Source: Chromera velia
Taxonomy: Eukaryota; Sar; Chromeraceae
DNA: 40,164 nt
Assembly (NCBI GenBank): GCA_018398765.1
Contig: JAHBMJ010000130.1
Span: forward strand, 1-40,164
Reading direction: 5' to 3'
The notes under the pieces: model-generated
Told to the model about the DNA's origin: nothing
The model's input: the letters and a program-made list of their open reading frames with translations, nothing else
The model's database searches: none
Program-made: the position numbers and the translations under genes
In this document: positions 1-12,199 of the stretch, one piece after another
Layout: each line of letters opens with the position of its first letter
Numbering within the stretch: position 1 is the first letter of the stretch

Positions 1-44
<44 letters not shown>

Positions 45-82
45 TACACACATATGTACACACACACACACACACACACATT

Positions 83-170
<88 letters not shown>

Positions 171-208
171 TACACACATATGTACACACACACACACACA
201 CACACATT

Positions 209-245
<37 letters not shown>

Positions 246-250
246 GCACA
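1..250. repeat. (CA)n microsatellite with a 126-bp higher-order duplication
   Basis: Almost pure CA dinucleotide repeat. It is interrupted by the same island twice (a TATG-type break near 54 and 180, followed by ATTCAAAC), so a block of about 126 bp has itself been tandemly duplicated. The window starts inside the repeat, so its left end is unknown. On the minus strand it is a (TG)n tract just past the proposed end of the WD40 gene. Confidence 0.9.
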
Positions 251-270
251 CAAGCGCTCGCACTGACGCA

Positions 271-3200
271 TCACCAGATCACACAGAATTCTTCTTTGCC
301 TTTCTCACCTGACGCATCAACAAATATCAGACTCCCAGTCCCTTTTCCATCCGACGAGAGAACCAAAATCAGTTTGCGACTCTTCTCTTTATGACTGACT
401 GGCGAACACACTCACTGACTGACTGACTGACTGACGGACATCTCTGCCAGAGTCATGCTCCTCTGCGAGCTTTCCCATTTCTTCTTTCCAGTGCGTGCTC
501 TGCAGACACACACAGACAACCAGACAAATAGACAAACAGACAGAGAGATAGACTCAGAGACAAACAGACAGAAGCACTATCTTCGTTTCTTTCCTTTTTC
601 TCTTCCTTTCAGACAGAGAGATGAACAACTGAAGAGCACCGAGAGGACTACAACATCGTCAAGAACAGACTGTCCGTCGTTTAAAAAATGTCCTCAGGTC
701 TCTCTCAAAAAACAGCTAGGGCTTTTCTTTTCTCTCAAGAAAAAAGTCTTACCCCCTTCAGTCTTTGCTTCTTGCGTCACCCACTCAAAACAACTGCACA
801 CCCACACCTTTTCCCTTCACATACACTTCCGCTCTCAGCCCCCCTCTCTTCAACCTTCCCCCCCCCAAAACCCCCAACACATTCCCTCGCCTCCCACCTT
901 TGCCAGCTGTCCCTTCAATTTGCTCTCCAAGTCCTTCGTGACGTCGACTAGCCAGACACGGATGCTGCCGTCTGCATGTGTGAATGGGTGGGTGCAGGAC
1001 AGGACAGCTAGGAGAAAGGGGGGGAGGGGCGAGCAGAGCAAACAGAAATGAGAGAGGGGACGGCATGACGATCGGAAAGAACGAAGAAGAAATTCAACGC
1101 CATCACGCACATACGAAGACGAATAAGAAGTGAAAGCACATGCGGTGTTGTCTGTGCAAGGGAAGGCAAAAACAAACCAACGGGGGAAAACAACAACCCG
1201 CCCCGTCCGATTAACCACCGACCGACCGACCAGAACAACAAGAAGCGAATTTGCCGAAGTCGGGAGAGATGCTCAAGCTCTTCACAGGGTGAGAGTGTCC
1301 TGCGTGCACGCAGCGAGGGGAGGGAAGGAAGGAGGCGATGTGATTTGATCCTTTCAAACGCACGCACGCACAAACTGGCATCGACGGGTCGAGCATTCCT
1401 TGCATCAAAGCAAAGAAACAGGCAAACACAACGAAACCAAAAACACGTAAATGAAAAGAACGAATTCAGAACAGAAAAAGACGAGTCCAACACCATGTGC
1501 AAGCAAGAATACAAGGACCAACAAACGCTACCCAAAACCAAAAACACGTCAAAAGGACTCCAGCAGATCTTCTTGTACCCAATCGTGAGTAGCAAAAAGA
1601 AAGAAAAAGACTTTCTGTCCGACAGACTGACTGACCTTCATACACCATAGCGGCCACCGGTTCTGCTGCCAGGACGGGAGCGGTCGCCTTCGCCTCACTC
1701 GCCCCCGTCTGAATTGCCTGCGCTTGCTGCTGCTGCCTCTGTTGCTGCTGCTGCTGTTGGAGCATTCGGAGGTCAAACCTCTTGATCAGAAAGTCCTGCG
1801 GCCAGGCAGGCAGGCAGGCAGGCATGTATTTATTCTCCTACAGAATGTGCATGAAATTATCTATTTTCATAAATACAAATTGATCAGAAAGTCCTGCGGG
1901 CAGGCAGGCAGGCATGAAGTACATATGTATTTGTAATTTTTACATGCGTGCAAAAACAAACATACAGAAAAAATTCCCTACAACAGACTACCTCTTTCTC
2001 TGTTTCAAACCGACAGACAGACGGGTACAAAAAAGAAAGCAGTGGAGTTTCTTTAATTGTTCTGTCTGTTAATCTACATTTTTCTTTCGTCTCACCGCGC
2101 GTTCCTCTATCACTTCATGCCTTCTTTGTCTCCTGACAAGCTTCTTGACTTTGCCCCCAACGAATCCAATGCACGAAAAAGAGGGGGAAAGTCACTAGAG
2201 GGCACAGACAAGAAAAGAAAAGACAAGGCAAGAAAAGAAAAGGCAAGAAAGGCTACCCACCGCACCACATGAAAGAACAGAGAAGCGGTCAACGAAGCAC
2301 ACGCCGTTCACGTGTTGCCCCCCGTGCGCGGCGTTCACCCTCATGTACCCCGTTCTGCATTGCATTGAATAATATTGTATTGGATCATGTCCATATTTTG
2401 TTGGTTGTGCACACAGGGAGGGGGAGAATGAGTTAGGATTCTCAGCTGGACAGGCAGAAAGAAAAGTTTCCGGCGGCTGGCGGGTTCTCCCGATTGACTT
2501 TATCGGGGAGCAGCTGTGAGAGACCCAAGAAGAGAAGAGAAGAAAAGAAAAATGGGGGGGGCGCATATGTGCTCTTCCTCTGTGCTTAGCAGAGACTGCA
2601 TGCAGATAGGAGGCACGGCTTGCCGAGGAGTCAACCAAACCAGTGCAGTTCGACACCGACAACAGGGACAGACGGACAAAGGAAACCTTTCCTATGCCAA
2701 CGTCCAGAGAGGAACATGAATAAGGACATGCAGCACAAATACACCTGCATCCATACTTTTACATGAAAGCAGCTGCATGTCTCTGCGTGTTTCCCCCCCC
2801 CGGCCCTGCAAAACACAAACAAACCTACCAACCTCTCGGTGCGAACGTCGAGGATCGAGAGGGCCCCGTCTCTGGAGGCCACGCAGGCCAGAGTGCTCTC
2901 GGAGGGCACAGAGGGGTCGAAGCAGAACGCTGTGCAGGTGACTGCGCGCATGGATACAGGTGGACACATACAAAATTTCGTATTGGAAGCGTTCGATCTG
3001 CTGGTGGAACGAATAAACGAAGAGACGGGGATGCGACGGTGAGAAGGCCGAGGAAGACACTTCTAAAAAGGGAGACAGCATTTCCCTCTTCCCTTCCCGA
3101 CAAAGATACTGCTTCGTTCTTTTTTTTTCGGACGGAGAGACCCACCAGCTTTTTTTGAATGTTCTGTCTGCCCTTTTCGATAAGCATAGCTGTACAACGG

Positions 3201-4635
3201 CACAGTGATTCTTCTTGGTGTCTTTTCGGTCCAGATAGCTGCCTGTTTGGCTGGCAGCCTGTCTGTCTCTGTCTGTGTGTAGTGCAGAAAGGCAAATTAG
3301 TAAAAAAAGCACGGAAGGAAAGAAAACCATGGGCGATTTTTTTTCCAATACATTCTTTTCTTTCGCAACTGACTGACTCACTGACTGACTGGCATCGTTG
3401 TGCAGCTGCACTGCGGCTGTCGGCTGAGATGCCCCGACGTCATGGAGCCGCACAAATCCGTCTGCAAGCAAGGAAGGAAGGAAGGAAGGAAGCAAGGAAG
3501 GAAGGAAGGAAGGAAGCAAGCAAGCAACGAAGGAAGGAAGGAAGGAAGGAAGGAAGGAAGGAAGGACAATGAATGAAAAAGAGAACAAGAGAGGAGAGGA
3601 GGGGGATCCATTTGAACTTGAGGTTTCCTCTTCTCCACTTTCCCCCCTTTCCCTCTCGACGCCTCCCCCCCCCCTCACGTGCTTTACACCCTGCTTGCCT
3701 GTGTGTCTAGACGCCCATGCAGATACGCACGCACGAGCAGAAAGGTCGAAGATTAGGGAGGCGAGAGTGGTGTGTGCATCGGATTTGTCCCTTTGTTGTT
3801 GCATGTGCACATGCAAACACGCATGCATGCATGAGTACGAGTGAGTGTGCAGATTTGCAACCCCACACTTTTTCCACCAAAGAGGGCCTGCACGTCTTTC
3901 TTTCTTTCTCTCTTTCTCTCACTGTCTCTCACGCTTTCTCTCTCTCACACACGCTCTCCCTCTCTCACACACACACATCTACGGACAGACGGACGGACGG
4001 ACGGACCTCTGCCCCCCGAGATGAGAACATTCCCAGCAGGAGAGAAGGAAGCGTGGTAGACCGAGTCCGCGTGCCCCGCCAGCTGCCTGACCATGTTGCC
4101 TGCACGCCCGCACGCACGCACGTTTTGATGACCTGATGAAGAGAAGAACCAACGAGTAGAGATGAAACGTCTCCCTCCCGATCTGGAATGAGAGAGAGAG
4201 AGAGAGAGACATGTCACTCGAAAGAAAGAATAACACCACACACTTTCGACAACAACGCTGTCTGACAGCTGCTGCCTCGCAGGCTGTCCGTGTGCTTGCT
4301 TGCTTGCGTGTCTTCATCCACGTTCGTGTGCTTGCTTGCTTGCGTGCCTTCATTCACGCCCAACAGGCAGAGTGTGCTTGCATGCAGACGATGCAGGGGG
4401 GGGGTGCCATATGACGATAAACATGCAGAGAGAGGTTTTCCACCGAGAGAGAGAGAGAGAGAGAGGAAAACTCTGATGAAAAGAGAGCACTTACTAGTGA
4501 GAAGAAGAAAACAGTGACTGATGGAGGAGGGGTCTGGATGAATGAATGAATGAAGGCTTCGCAGAGAAACCGTTGCAAGAAACAATCACCCGGCTAGGCG
4601 GGCCAGCGTGTCCTTTGTTTGCTTGTTTATCCTTG

Positions 4636-4708
<73 letters not shown>

Positions 4709-5891
4709 CCAACAACAAAACAGGCGTGAAACCTCGCAAATTTTCAAACGTCTCTCTCTTTCTTCTCATTTCTTGCAGCTGATTCACCTAGCTGCCACTT
4801 GCTGACAGTCTGACATGTCTGACTGATCCAATGAAGAGTACTCACTTACCTACCGCTGGCGGCTTCCCTCTCTTAATTTCTTTTCATTTCCTTCCAGCTG
4901 ATTCGATCACCTGCCACACACTGACGGGCTGACTGATTCAATCATTCACCTACCGCTGGCGGCTTCCCATAGCAGAAAGTTCTTCTCCCCCCCCGACCCG
5001 CAGGAGGCGATCATGCGACCGTCCGGGGAGACAGCCACGTGATAAACGCCGTTCACGTGCTCAGAGAGAGTGCCTGTGGGGCCTTCGTTACGCACGTTCC
5101 AGGTGCTGAAACAGAGAGAGAGAAAGAGAGAGTGAGAGGGAGAGAGAAGGAGTGAGAGGGAGGCAGAGAGAGGCGGGGAAAGCGTGAGAGACAGACAGAC
5201 AGACTATATCGTCTTTTCTTTACTTTACTTTTTGGCTTCCTTTCTTTCTGACAGACTATATGTTTCCTCTTCTCCCTTCTTTTCTTCATGTACATAACAG
5301 ACAAAAAGAAAGAAAGAACAAAGACAAAAGAACACCACCAACAATCAAACAGCGTGGGCAGGGGGCCCGAAAGGTGAGAGTTAAGCGCCTCTTGCCTCTC
5401 CACCTCCCGACCGACTTTCACGTGATCACTGCGTTCACACGTTAATCCAACAGACAGACAGACTGACTGGATTTTCTGGTCATGTCCCCCACTGACGAAC
5501 GACTGTGCATCCAGCCACGAGACGGCGTCGACTGAGTTCTCGTGACCCACGAAGGTCTGCATGTACGAATGTGATCATGAGGGTACGGACGGAGATGAAC
5601 AAGGTGCACGAGACAAAAACAGGTGCGAACGCACAGAAAAAACGCACTGAAAGGGAAGGGACGGTGTGAAGGAAAAGGATACGCTATCTCTTTACGGAGG
5701 ATCCGGACATGTATATGAACCCTCGTAGCACAACAGAGGGCTCCGAGCAACTTCCCGTTTGTCGCTTAAAAACGGAAACGGACCTTCACTGGCGCGATCT
5801 GTATTCTATCTGAGGTGATGCTGAGGTTCTTGGTTCTGGCCATGTAGTTCAGAGAGATGGACTTCGGCATCCCCTCCCTTTCCATCTCCAT
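271..5891 (-). CDS. WD40-repeat beta-propeller protein, multi-exon
   Basis: Model on the minus strand: 5891-5784, 5556-5468, 5105-4954, 4099-4007, 3461-3390, 2941-2833, 2354-2261, 1795-1636, 1299-1231, 971-898, then tentative 499-436 and 308-271. All joins use GT-AG and keep phase, giving about 373 codons. The start ATG at 5891 opens MEMEREGMPKSISLNY. At least six WD units are visible. Examples are GHENSVDAVSW...KIHTW, EHVNGVYHVAVSPDGR...FLLWE, GHADSVYHASFSPAG...DGFVRLHD, a C-rich unit ending DGALSILD, HVNGVCF...IKRFDLR, and GHSHPVKSLSISPDFGKF...DGSIRVW. A Gln-rich insert (LQQQQQQQRQQQQ) sits between units five and six. Such propellers are protein-interaction scaffolds; I cannot name the ortholog or partner. 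The first ten exons are strongly supported by phase and repeat logic. The last two are weaker, and the gene could continue beyond the window. Confidence 0.8.
1782..1915 (-). repeat. Tandem duplication of a splice acceptor of the WD40 gene
   Basis: The plus-strand block beginning TTGATCAGAAAGTCCTGCGG, followed by CAGG repeats, occurs at 1782 and again at 1880, a period of 98 bp. On the minus strand this is the polypyrimidine tract, the CAG acceptor and the first 17 nt of exon 8. Using the upstream copy would read D-F-L-I-N and reach a stop within a few codons, so only the 1795 acceptor gives a long frame. Confidence 0.85.
3465..3567. repeat. (GGAA)n / (TTCC)n microsatellite
   Basis: Tetranucleotide GGAA repeat with GCAA interruptions. 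On the minus strand it forms a long TTCC pyrimidine tract directly upstream of the CAG acceptor of WD40 exon 5 (exon start 3461). It may serve as that intron's polypyrimidine tract. Confidence 0.9.
4293..4360. repeat. Two-copy minisatellite in a WD40-gene intron
   Basis: Two copies of a unit of about 36 bp starting GTGTGCTTGCTTGCTTGCGT, separated by CCACGTTC. The repeat lies wholly in the intron between exons 3 and 4. Confidence 0.8.
4640..4707. repeat. (CT)n followed by (AATC)n
   Basis: A CT dinucleotide run to about 4668, followed by about nine AATC units. Intronic in the WD40 gene. Confidence 0.9.
4760..4967 (-). repeat. Tandem duplication of the exon 3 splice donor of the WD40 gene
   Basis: The plus-strand string ACCTACCGCTGGCGGCTTCC occurs at 4848 and at 4948, exactly 100 bp apart. 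Related flanking text (CAGCTGATTC near 4776 and 4895, ACTGAT...CAAT) is also doubled. On the minus strand this is the end of exon 3 (GAAGCCGCCAGCG), its GTAGGT donor and the start of the intron. Both donors are intact and identical. Confidence 0.85.
5108..5205. repeat. GA-rich tract
   Basis: Imperfect (GA)n and GAGG repeats on the plus strand, ending in GACA units. On the minus strand it is a CT-rich tract immediately upstream of the exon 3 acceptor (exon start 5105), consistent with an extended polypyrimidine tract. Confidence 0.8.
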
Positions 5892-6651
5892 GGTTGGTTA
5901 GTTTCTTTCGGGCGGGCTGGGTGGCTGTATCGATCTATGTGCGTGTGTATTTGCAATCCGTCCGAGGAGAACAGATCGAGTCTCTCGAGCTGGATTCAGT
6001 GACGCGGGCAGGTGAATCCCCTTGTCTGCCAGAGGAGAGAACACAGATCGAAAAGGCTGCCTCACCGCTGACAACACGATACAACAGGCAACGGGAGAGC
6101 GAATCAACAGCGGATTCAGACTGATGGCGTGGAAGTTTGGGGTCGATGATTGGAGTCTGGAGAAGTTAGCAACTCGAAAGTTAGGTTTGTTGATGGAGTC
6201 AACCTCAAGAATTCGGCAGAGAATGACTCCGAACGAATCTCCGATCGAATGATGGAAGAATGATGCATGGAAGAGATTGGAAGAGCGCCTCAATTAGTGC
6301 ATGAATGATCATGAATGTGCATGATGGCAAATTATCAATTGGGGGGCTCGTACAAAATATATACCTTGTGCAACATTGTGCAACCGCGTTGCATATAAGG
6401 GCTAGACGGGTGGGGGGAGGTGTCATGCAGAGGTGGTCCCCCTAGGCGGCGCCGCATTCTAGCATACACTATACAAACTGATCTCTTTAGTGAAATAGCA
6501 AGGGTAACTTCCTTCCTTTCAACCAGCTTGAATCCGTTGATCAGCTGGTACGTACAAGTTTGAGAAAAAACGGCCCAGAAATGGCTGAGTTCTCAGATTG
6601 TCAACTGCCGAAAGGAGACGGCTCTGTGAGATAGTCTAATTCCCAAGCGAG
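5892..6651. promoter_or_regulatory. Region between the WD40 start and the retroelement
   Basis: No convincing gene. It should contain the WD40 promoter (reading left) and the 5' untranslated region of the retroelement (reading right). Near 6372-6397 short GTGCAAC/GTTGCA words form an imperfect inverted repeat. I see no TATA box I would defend. Confidence 0.4.
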
Positions 6652-9370
6652 ATGGCAGGAAGAAGCGAACTACCAGCCACTGTATGGTTCATCCTTCTCG
6701 CCGCCTGGTTGCGGGCTCTCACACCACCGGATTGGGTGACGGTCTTGTCCACATTCCTGTCTATCAACCACCTGGCCGTCTCCTGCCTCCTGCTGTGTAA
6801 ATATCTTTTGTGGCCAAGGAGGCAACCTGTGGAGGTTTTCTTACAGAGATGGCTGCACCTCCTCACGTGCAAAACTGTCTGCTCCACGCAACGAGTTCTC
6901 TGTCCACACCGATACGGGACAAAAGACACCGTGCAGCTGAAGGTTTTCTTAGTTTATGAAAGATGGAGAGATCGGGTGCTGGAATTCGCAAAACCAGCCT
7001 TCCATCTCCTCACCTAGCTCCTCACAGACAAAGATGAATTGATTCGACTTCTGGAGCTGGGAGAACGGAGAACGGAGGAGATCATTTGTCGCTACCTCAT
7101 CTCTCCTTTTTTTCTGGCATTTCTTTTCTTGCAACTCCTCTTTTCCATCCTTATCATTCTTCTGTGTGCTGTCGTTCTGGCAAGGGGGTGGGAAGCCTGC
7201 ACCCACGCCACCGCACTCGGATAGGTCGTCCTCGCACGAATATCCATAACCATTGAGGAGGGCCTCCAACTATATTTTGAGGCAGCAACCGGGCATCGGC
7301 AGGCCCAAACAAGTCGAATCACTACGCTTTTCCCCAGGCGGAGACCTCGAGAAAAAAGGTCAGTCGCTCGTATCATCGTTTGCACTGCCTTCCTCACTCT
7401 CGTTGCGTGTCCGGCGCTTGCTGCCCATTCGCCCCCTACGGCCCTGTGTGCGCAGACGGTGAAGGGAATCCCTTGGAGTGTCCCTCCCCCTACCTTCTTC
7501 TACGCACACATCCAGAGAGTGAGATGCTCCGGGCACTCAGCCTCCCCCACCTTCGCATCCGAGCTTTGGGCAGCCGGCACGGCCTACCACATAGATCCCC
7601 CTGCAAGGTTAATCCACCGCTTTCGCTACCGCTGGCTCCGTCTCACCAACGACCCCCTCCTGACCTCACAAGACATCCGTCGTCTAGATCTCCAGCCACT
7701 TTCCCCCTGGGATGCTTATCTTCTGGCAGGGCTCGTCGACGAACGTAAGTACAAAGGGTTTTTCCACCCCCCACCCACAAAAGCAGACAGAAAGGAAGAA
7801 GCCGCAAAGAGAAGACGCAGAGTAGCACCATGCTTTTCAGCATAAAGAGCAGACAGACAGCTGGGCCAAGTAGTGACTGGTCATGCCCGAACCCCCTCCT
7901 CTGTACCCCCAGCCTCGCCCAGCCTCCTCCCCGCCTCATGCACGCCCTAACATCCGCCCGCAGCAAGCAGCCTTCTTTGTCAGTGGACTGCTTCAACTCA
8001 ACTTCAAGAAGAGTTACTGCTGGAGCCAGCGCCCAGCCAGAGCCAAACCAATCTGCCCCTTCTCTCTCCTTTTGTTCCTTGCTGTTCTTGCGATGTCACT
8101 CCACCCCACGCAGCTTGTCCCCCCACAGCTAGGCCAACAGGCGCATGTAGGAGCATGGTTCCCCCTAGGAGGACAGGGGGGCAACAACCTTGCGGCCCAC
8201 ATCACCAATGGAAACATACCCAACCCCCTCCCCGACCCGCCCCCCAGATCGACAGAACAGGACAGCCAGTACGGAGAACAGGAGGATGTTGTAATGGGCG
8301 GAAGCGCTGAAAGAGACCGACGAACGACGAAAACAGATGGAGGGGCAGCAGCAGCAAACAGACAGCCGCCTCTAAGACCATACCCCACCCAATTCCTAGG
8401 TTTTAACGCAAACAGAAGGTGTCCCATGTCAGAAGTAGAGTCTGTTGACGGAGAAAAGTCAGAGAGAGAAGTACCACCGGCAGCCAGGAGCAAAGCACCA
8501 CCCTCTAACAGGGCGACAGGAGGACTCGCCTCAGAAAACCCAGACTCCAGCGTGCGGGGGCCATAGAGAAAAAGAAAAAGACCAACCAGACGGCATGCCG
8601 AGGACCACTGGGAGAATCTAATCCTCTCAACAACCGCGCCATCCAACGAAGGGAAGGCGAGGGGGAGGTCCAAGGCCTGACTAGATGGAAGGAGTGCAGC
8701 AGGGGGGGGGCGGGGGGGGGGCTCCAGCTCAAGCAGCAGCAGCAGTAGTAGTAGCAGCAGCAGCAACCCTGCCGCAGCTCTAGCCGCAACAGCAGCAAAC
8801 TATGGTCAAATGCCTCTGCTTGGAAGGCCCGAAGGGAGGCCGCTCTCACAGATCTTCCAAATGCTACATGGAGGGAATTGGGGAAGGCGAGAAAGGGGAG
8901 ACAGGATGCAGACCGACCATGATGCCGAAGAAGAGACGGAAGACAAAGGGGAAGGGAGGGCTGACATAGAAGCAGAAGAGGAAGAAGAAAGAGAGAGAAG
9001 AGAAGAAGGGGAAGGAGAGCCGTCAGATGGAGGGTCAGACATCGACGACCTCACAGATTTGTTGGAGCGACAGAAATGGGAGGAGGAGCCGCTGGAGGGG
9101 CAACAAGGTGTCAGACGCAGGGCAGACAGAGGTGCAGGTTCACAGCCCACAGTGAGGGTTGCTCTGTCGGCAGAGGGAGCCAGAGAGGGAAAGGAAGAAG
9201 GGGGGGGAGGAGGAGAAAGAGGGGGAGACAGGGCAAACGGGGAGGAAGAAGAGCCAGACGTAACCATCGAAGAGTGGGAGGAAAAATGGAAGTTTTGGGA
9301 CTCCGTAGACCTAGAAGCAGAAGCTCCCGACGACCTTGACATATCCCAACTGACAAACATATCAGTGTGA
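6652..9370 (+). pseudogene. Retroelement ORF1-like region, broken
   Basis: Frame 1 is open from ATG 6652 to TAA 7843-7845, apart from in-frame TAGs at 7015 and 7222. The reading then continues in frame 2 to the TGA at 9368, with a TAG at 8564 and a TGA near 8678. The first part is strongly hydrophobic (for example FFLAFLFLQLLFSILIILLC near 7108), like transmembrane helices, which is unusual for a retroelement ORF1. The middle is Pro-rich. After a (AGC)n serine run (8735-8765) it becomes very Glu-rich with a short acidic D-I-D-D-L-T-D-L-L helix. I recognise no RRM or zinc knuckle. It could be ORF1, the N-terminus of one long polyprotein, or host sequence carried along. Confidence 0.55.
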
Positions 9371-12199
9371 CCTTCCGCCCTGCACTGCTCGCCATCTTAG
9401 AAGAGTGCACCCAGAGAAGCCAGAGTGATGACCTTGTAGTTGTGGAGCGGGGGTGGAAAGTGCTCTTCTATTTTCCGTCCCTCTTCCTCAGGGTCGACAG
9501 GAGAGGGGGAAACGTATCCCTCGCAGCAAGGAGATACCGAATCTCAGCGAGACACCGAATCTCAGCCTTCTGGAGGGGGGATTTTGAAGTTCTGGTCTCA
9601 TCACTGAGATCGGATATTGTTCGAATGAGAGAGAAGCAACTGGAGAAGAGGAAGGGAAGGAAGCCATCAAAGCAAGCCACAAAAGACAGCATGCGCCACC
9701 ATGTCGAGTCCTTCATCAAAGATGGGGCGCTCTCGAAAGCTGTCTCCCGCCTAGGCTCCCTGGGCATCGCAACGCCAACCATGAAAACATATCGCAAACT
9801 AAAAGAACTTTACCCCCCTCGCAGGATCCGATATGAGACCAAGCCCCTTCCCGCAGACCCCCTCCAGCTAGAGCTCACACTAGACTCCCTCCTCCAAGCA
9901 GCTCGCTCAGCCGCCCGTGGCTCTGCACAGGGCATCTCAGGGTGGCGTTACGAACACATCCGCTTCTTTCTCCCAGGTGACGGGTCAGGGGGGGGGGCGG
10001 GATCGTGTGCCCTTCTAACGGTGGCGTAGTGCCTTGCAGTGGGCAATACCCCTCCATCCCTCCTCCGCTTGCTAGCAAGCAGGAGGTCTTTTGCCCTTAA
10101 CTAGGATACAAAAGGGGATAAAGTGAGACCGATCACCATCGGGGACGTGCTCCGAAGATGAGTGACCATAAGTGACCAAGGCTATCTTGATTCAGTACGG
10201 GGAGAAGTTCGAGGAGCACCTTGGCGCTCTTCAGTATGCGGTCAGAACTAGCGCAGAGGCAGATAAAATTTTCCGAGCCGTCCAAACCTGTTTGCAGCTC
10301 TGTCCCAACTCCATCCTCCTTCAGATAGATGCAAACAATGCGTTCAACACGTGTGATAGACAGAAAGCGATGGATCAATTGCGGGAGCATTTCCCTGAGC
10401 TCTATCGTTTCTTTTCCCTCTGATATAGCACCTCTGTCCCCATCTTCTTTCGCGATCAGAAAGGCACACTGCGCATATTCTTGAGTTAAGAGGGGGTATA
10501 GCAAGGAGATGTGGCAGGACCGCTTCTTTTTTGTTTTGGCTTAAAACCGGCACTAGAAAAGTTGTAAAAGAGGCTGCACGAGAAGCACGGGAGGGCAGGA
10601 TACTTTATAGGTACATATATGGATAACCTCTCCCTCATTTTTCCTTTCAGCTCTGCTGATTCTCTGACCTCTGCCTGGTCAGATTGTGTCAAAATTTTGG
10701 GGGAATACGGCCTGATGCTCAATCTGGGCAAAGATAAGAGCGCAGCTTAGAGCGCAGCCTTCTCTCCCAGTTGGAGGGGGAAAACGGAGAGGGAGATTCT
10801 GCAACAACGTCCCCCGGGACTTGAGGTGTCAACAGAGGGCTACAAACTGATAGGGGCAGCAGGGGGGGGGGACACGTTTGTCAACAGACTGTTTAAAAAG
10901 AAGTTAGGGGAGGCCACCAAGCTTGGAAAGCTGGTGGAAGGGTACAGGGACCCCCAGGGCTGTAGTCTGCTCTTCAGGTACTGCATCTTTCCTAAACTTG
11001 TCTACTTGGCCCGAGTAATAGCAGACAGACTGCACACTGACGTCTGGGAGCGGGCGGATAAGGAGTTGGGGGACTCTTTTGCCCATAGTATGCGTTTAAC
11101 CCCAGAAGAATGGACCCAAAAAAAGGAGCAGATCTATCTCTCGTTGTACCAGGGGGGGTTAGGAATCCCTTTCTTCTGTCATATTGCGCCGGCAGCGCTA
11201 GTAGGCTGCGGTGCATAAACTCTCGCCGCAGTCAGAGGCAGGCTTACCGATCAAGGTTTTACAACGCCAACACAATCGGATTTTGCCGGCCTGCATTGGG
11301 TGAAAAGAGTGGTACAGGCATACACGGACTGCAGAGGGGGGGTGCAGAGAGAACTCGGACAGAACCATATTCCCTAGGTGTTGCAAAGTGAGTGGGGGGA
11401 GAGAATTGATGATTTCCTAATTCATGAGAGGGGGGAGATGCAGCACTTGCTGATTGAAGCCCTCCACCTTGTTCGCAAAGAACAACTTCTGAATGCGCTA
11501 TCCCCTCCAGGGAAGGCACGTTTGAAGTCCTATTCGGGCACAGGGGCCTCAGCTTGGCTCACTGCGATGCCGTCCTCTGGATGGACAAAAATTTCCCCCA
11601 CGCTCTTCACTACCGCCGTTCGTCTCCGTCTTGGTCTTCCCATCCCAGAAATCAAACGGAACCCGATCTGTGCTTGTGGGGCCACGCTGGACCATGAGGG
11701 CCAGCATGCACAGACTTGTGGCACGGGGGGGGGTGTGTGGTGGAGACATGAACAGATGAAAAATGCATTCTACTCTCTTTTGCAGGGGCTCCGTCATTGC
11801 TATGTAATAAGGGAGCCAACCTTCGGACAGCTAGGCTTGTCCACTCCCACCCGTCTCGTCAATGAGAGACAGAAACGTCCCGATTTCCTTGTAGGTCTCC
11901 CATCAGGAGACACCGTACTAAGAGACGTCGCAGTGACCCATCCATTCTCAATTGATACTAACCGCCTGCGAAGATTTGCAAAAACAGCAGGGTCGGCAGC
12001 AAAGGCCATGGAGAAGGTCAAAAACGACAGGTACGGTAAGATCTGTCATGAAATCGGATTTCGGTTTGTTCTTCTTGTGTTTGAGACATGTGGGAGACCA
12101 AGAGAGGGGACAATTCGTTTTTTAAAAGAGATGGCGAAGTTGGGGGCCAGAAGAGGGAGACGAAGCAGTGCAGACAAGGCTGATAGACCGGTATTATAA
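9364..12199 (+). pseudogene. Reverse transcriptase / restriction-like endonuclease, broken
   Basis: The N-terminal part, in frame 1 to about 10158, includes KVRPITIGDVLRR, the typical fingers motif of this RT family. A frameshift follows, then frame 2 to TAA at 12199. RT motif A is recognisable (QIDANNAFNTCDR), as is motif B (QGDVAGPLLF). Motif C reads Y-M-D-N where Y/F-x-D-D is expected, so a catalytic aspartate is lost. Stops interrupt the frame at 10027, 10102, 10159, 10421 and several later places up to about 11370. The last block, 11378-12199, is intact: C-A-C-G-A-T-L-D...H-A-Q-T-C, then RPDFLVGLPSGDTVLRDVAV, matching the R-P-D-x(12-14)-D nuclease pattern, followed by a basic helix. Confidence 0.85.

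Noticed and set aside
54-266. Open frame encoding alternating Thr-His
   Set aside because: Pure translation of the CA microsatellite with no start context or other evidence.
5107-5476. Use of the GA-rich stretch (5108-5205) as WD40 coding sequence
   Set aside because: Splicing it out joins H-D-Q-K-I to H-T-W-N-V in phase and restores a canonical WD blade end.
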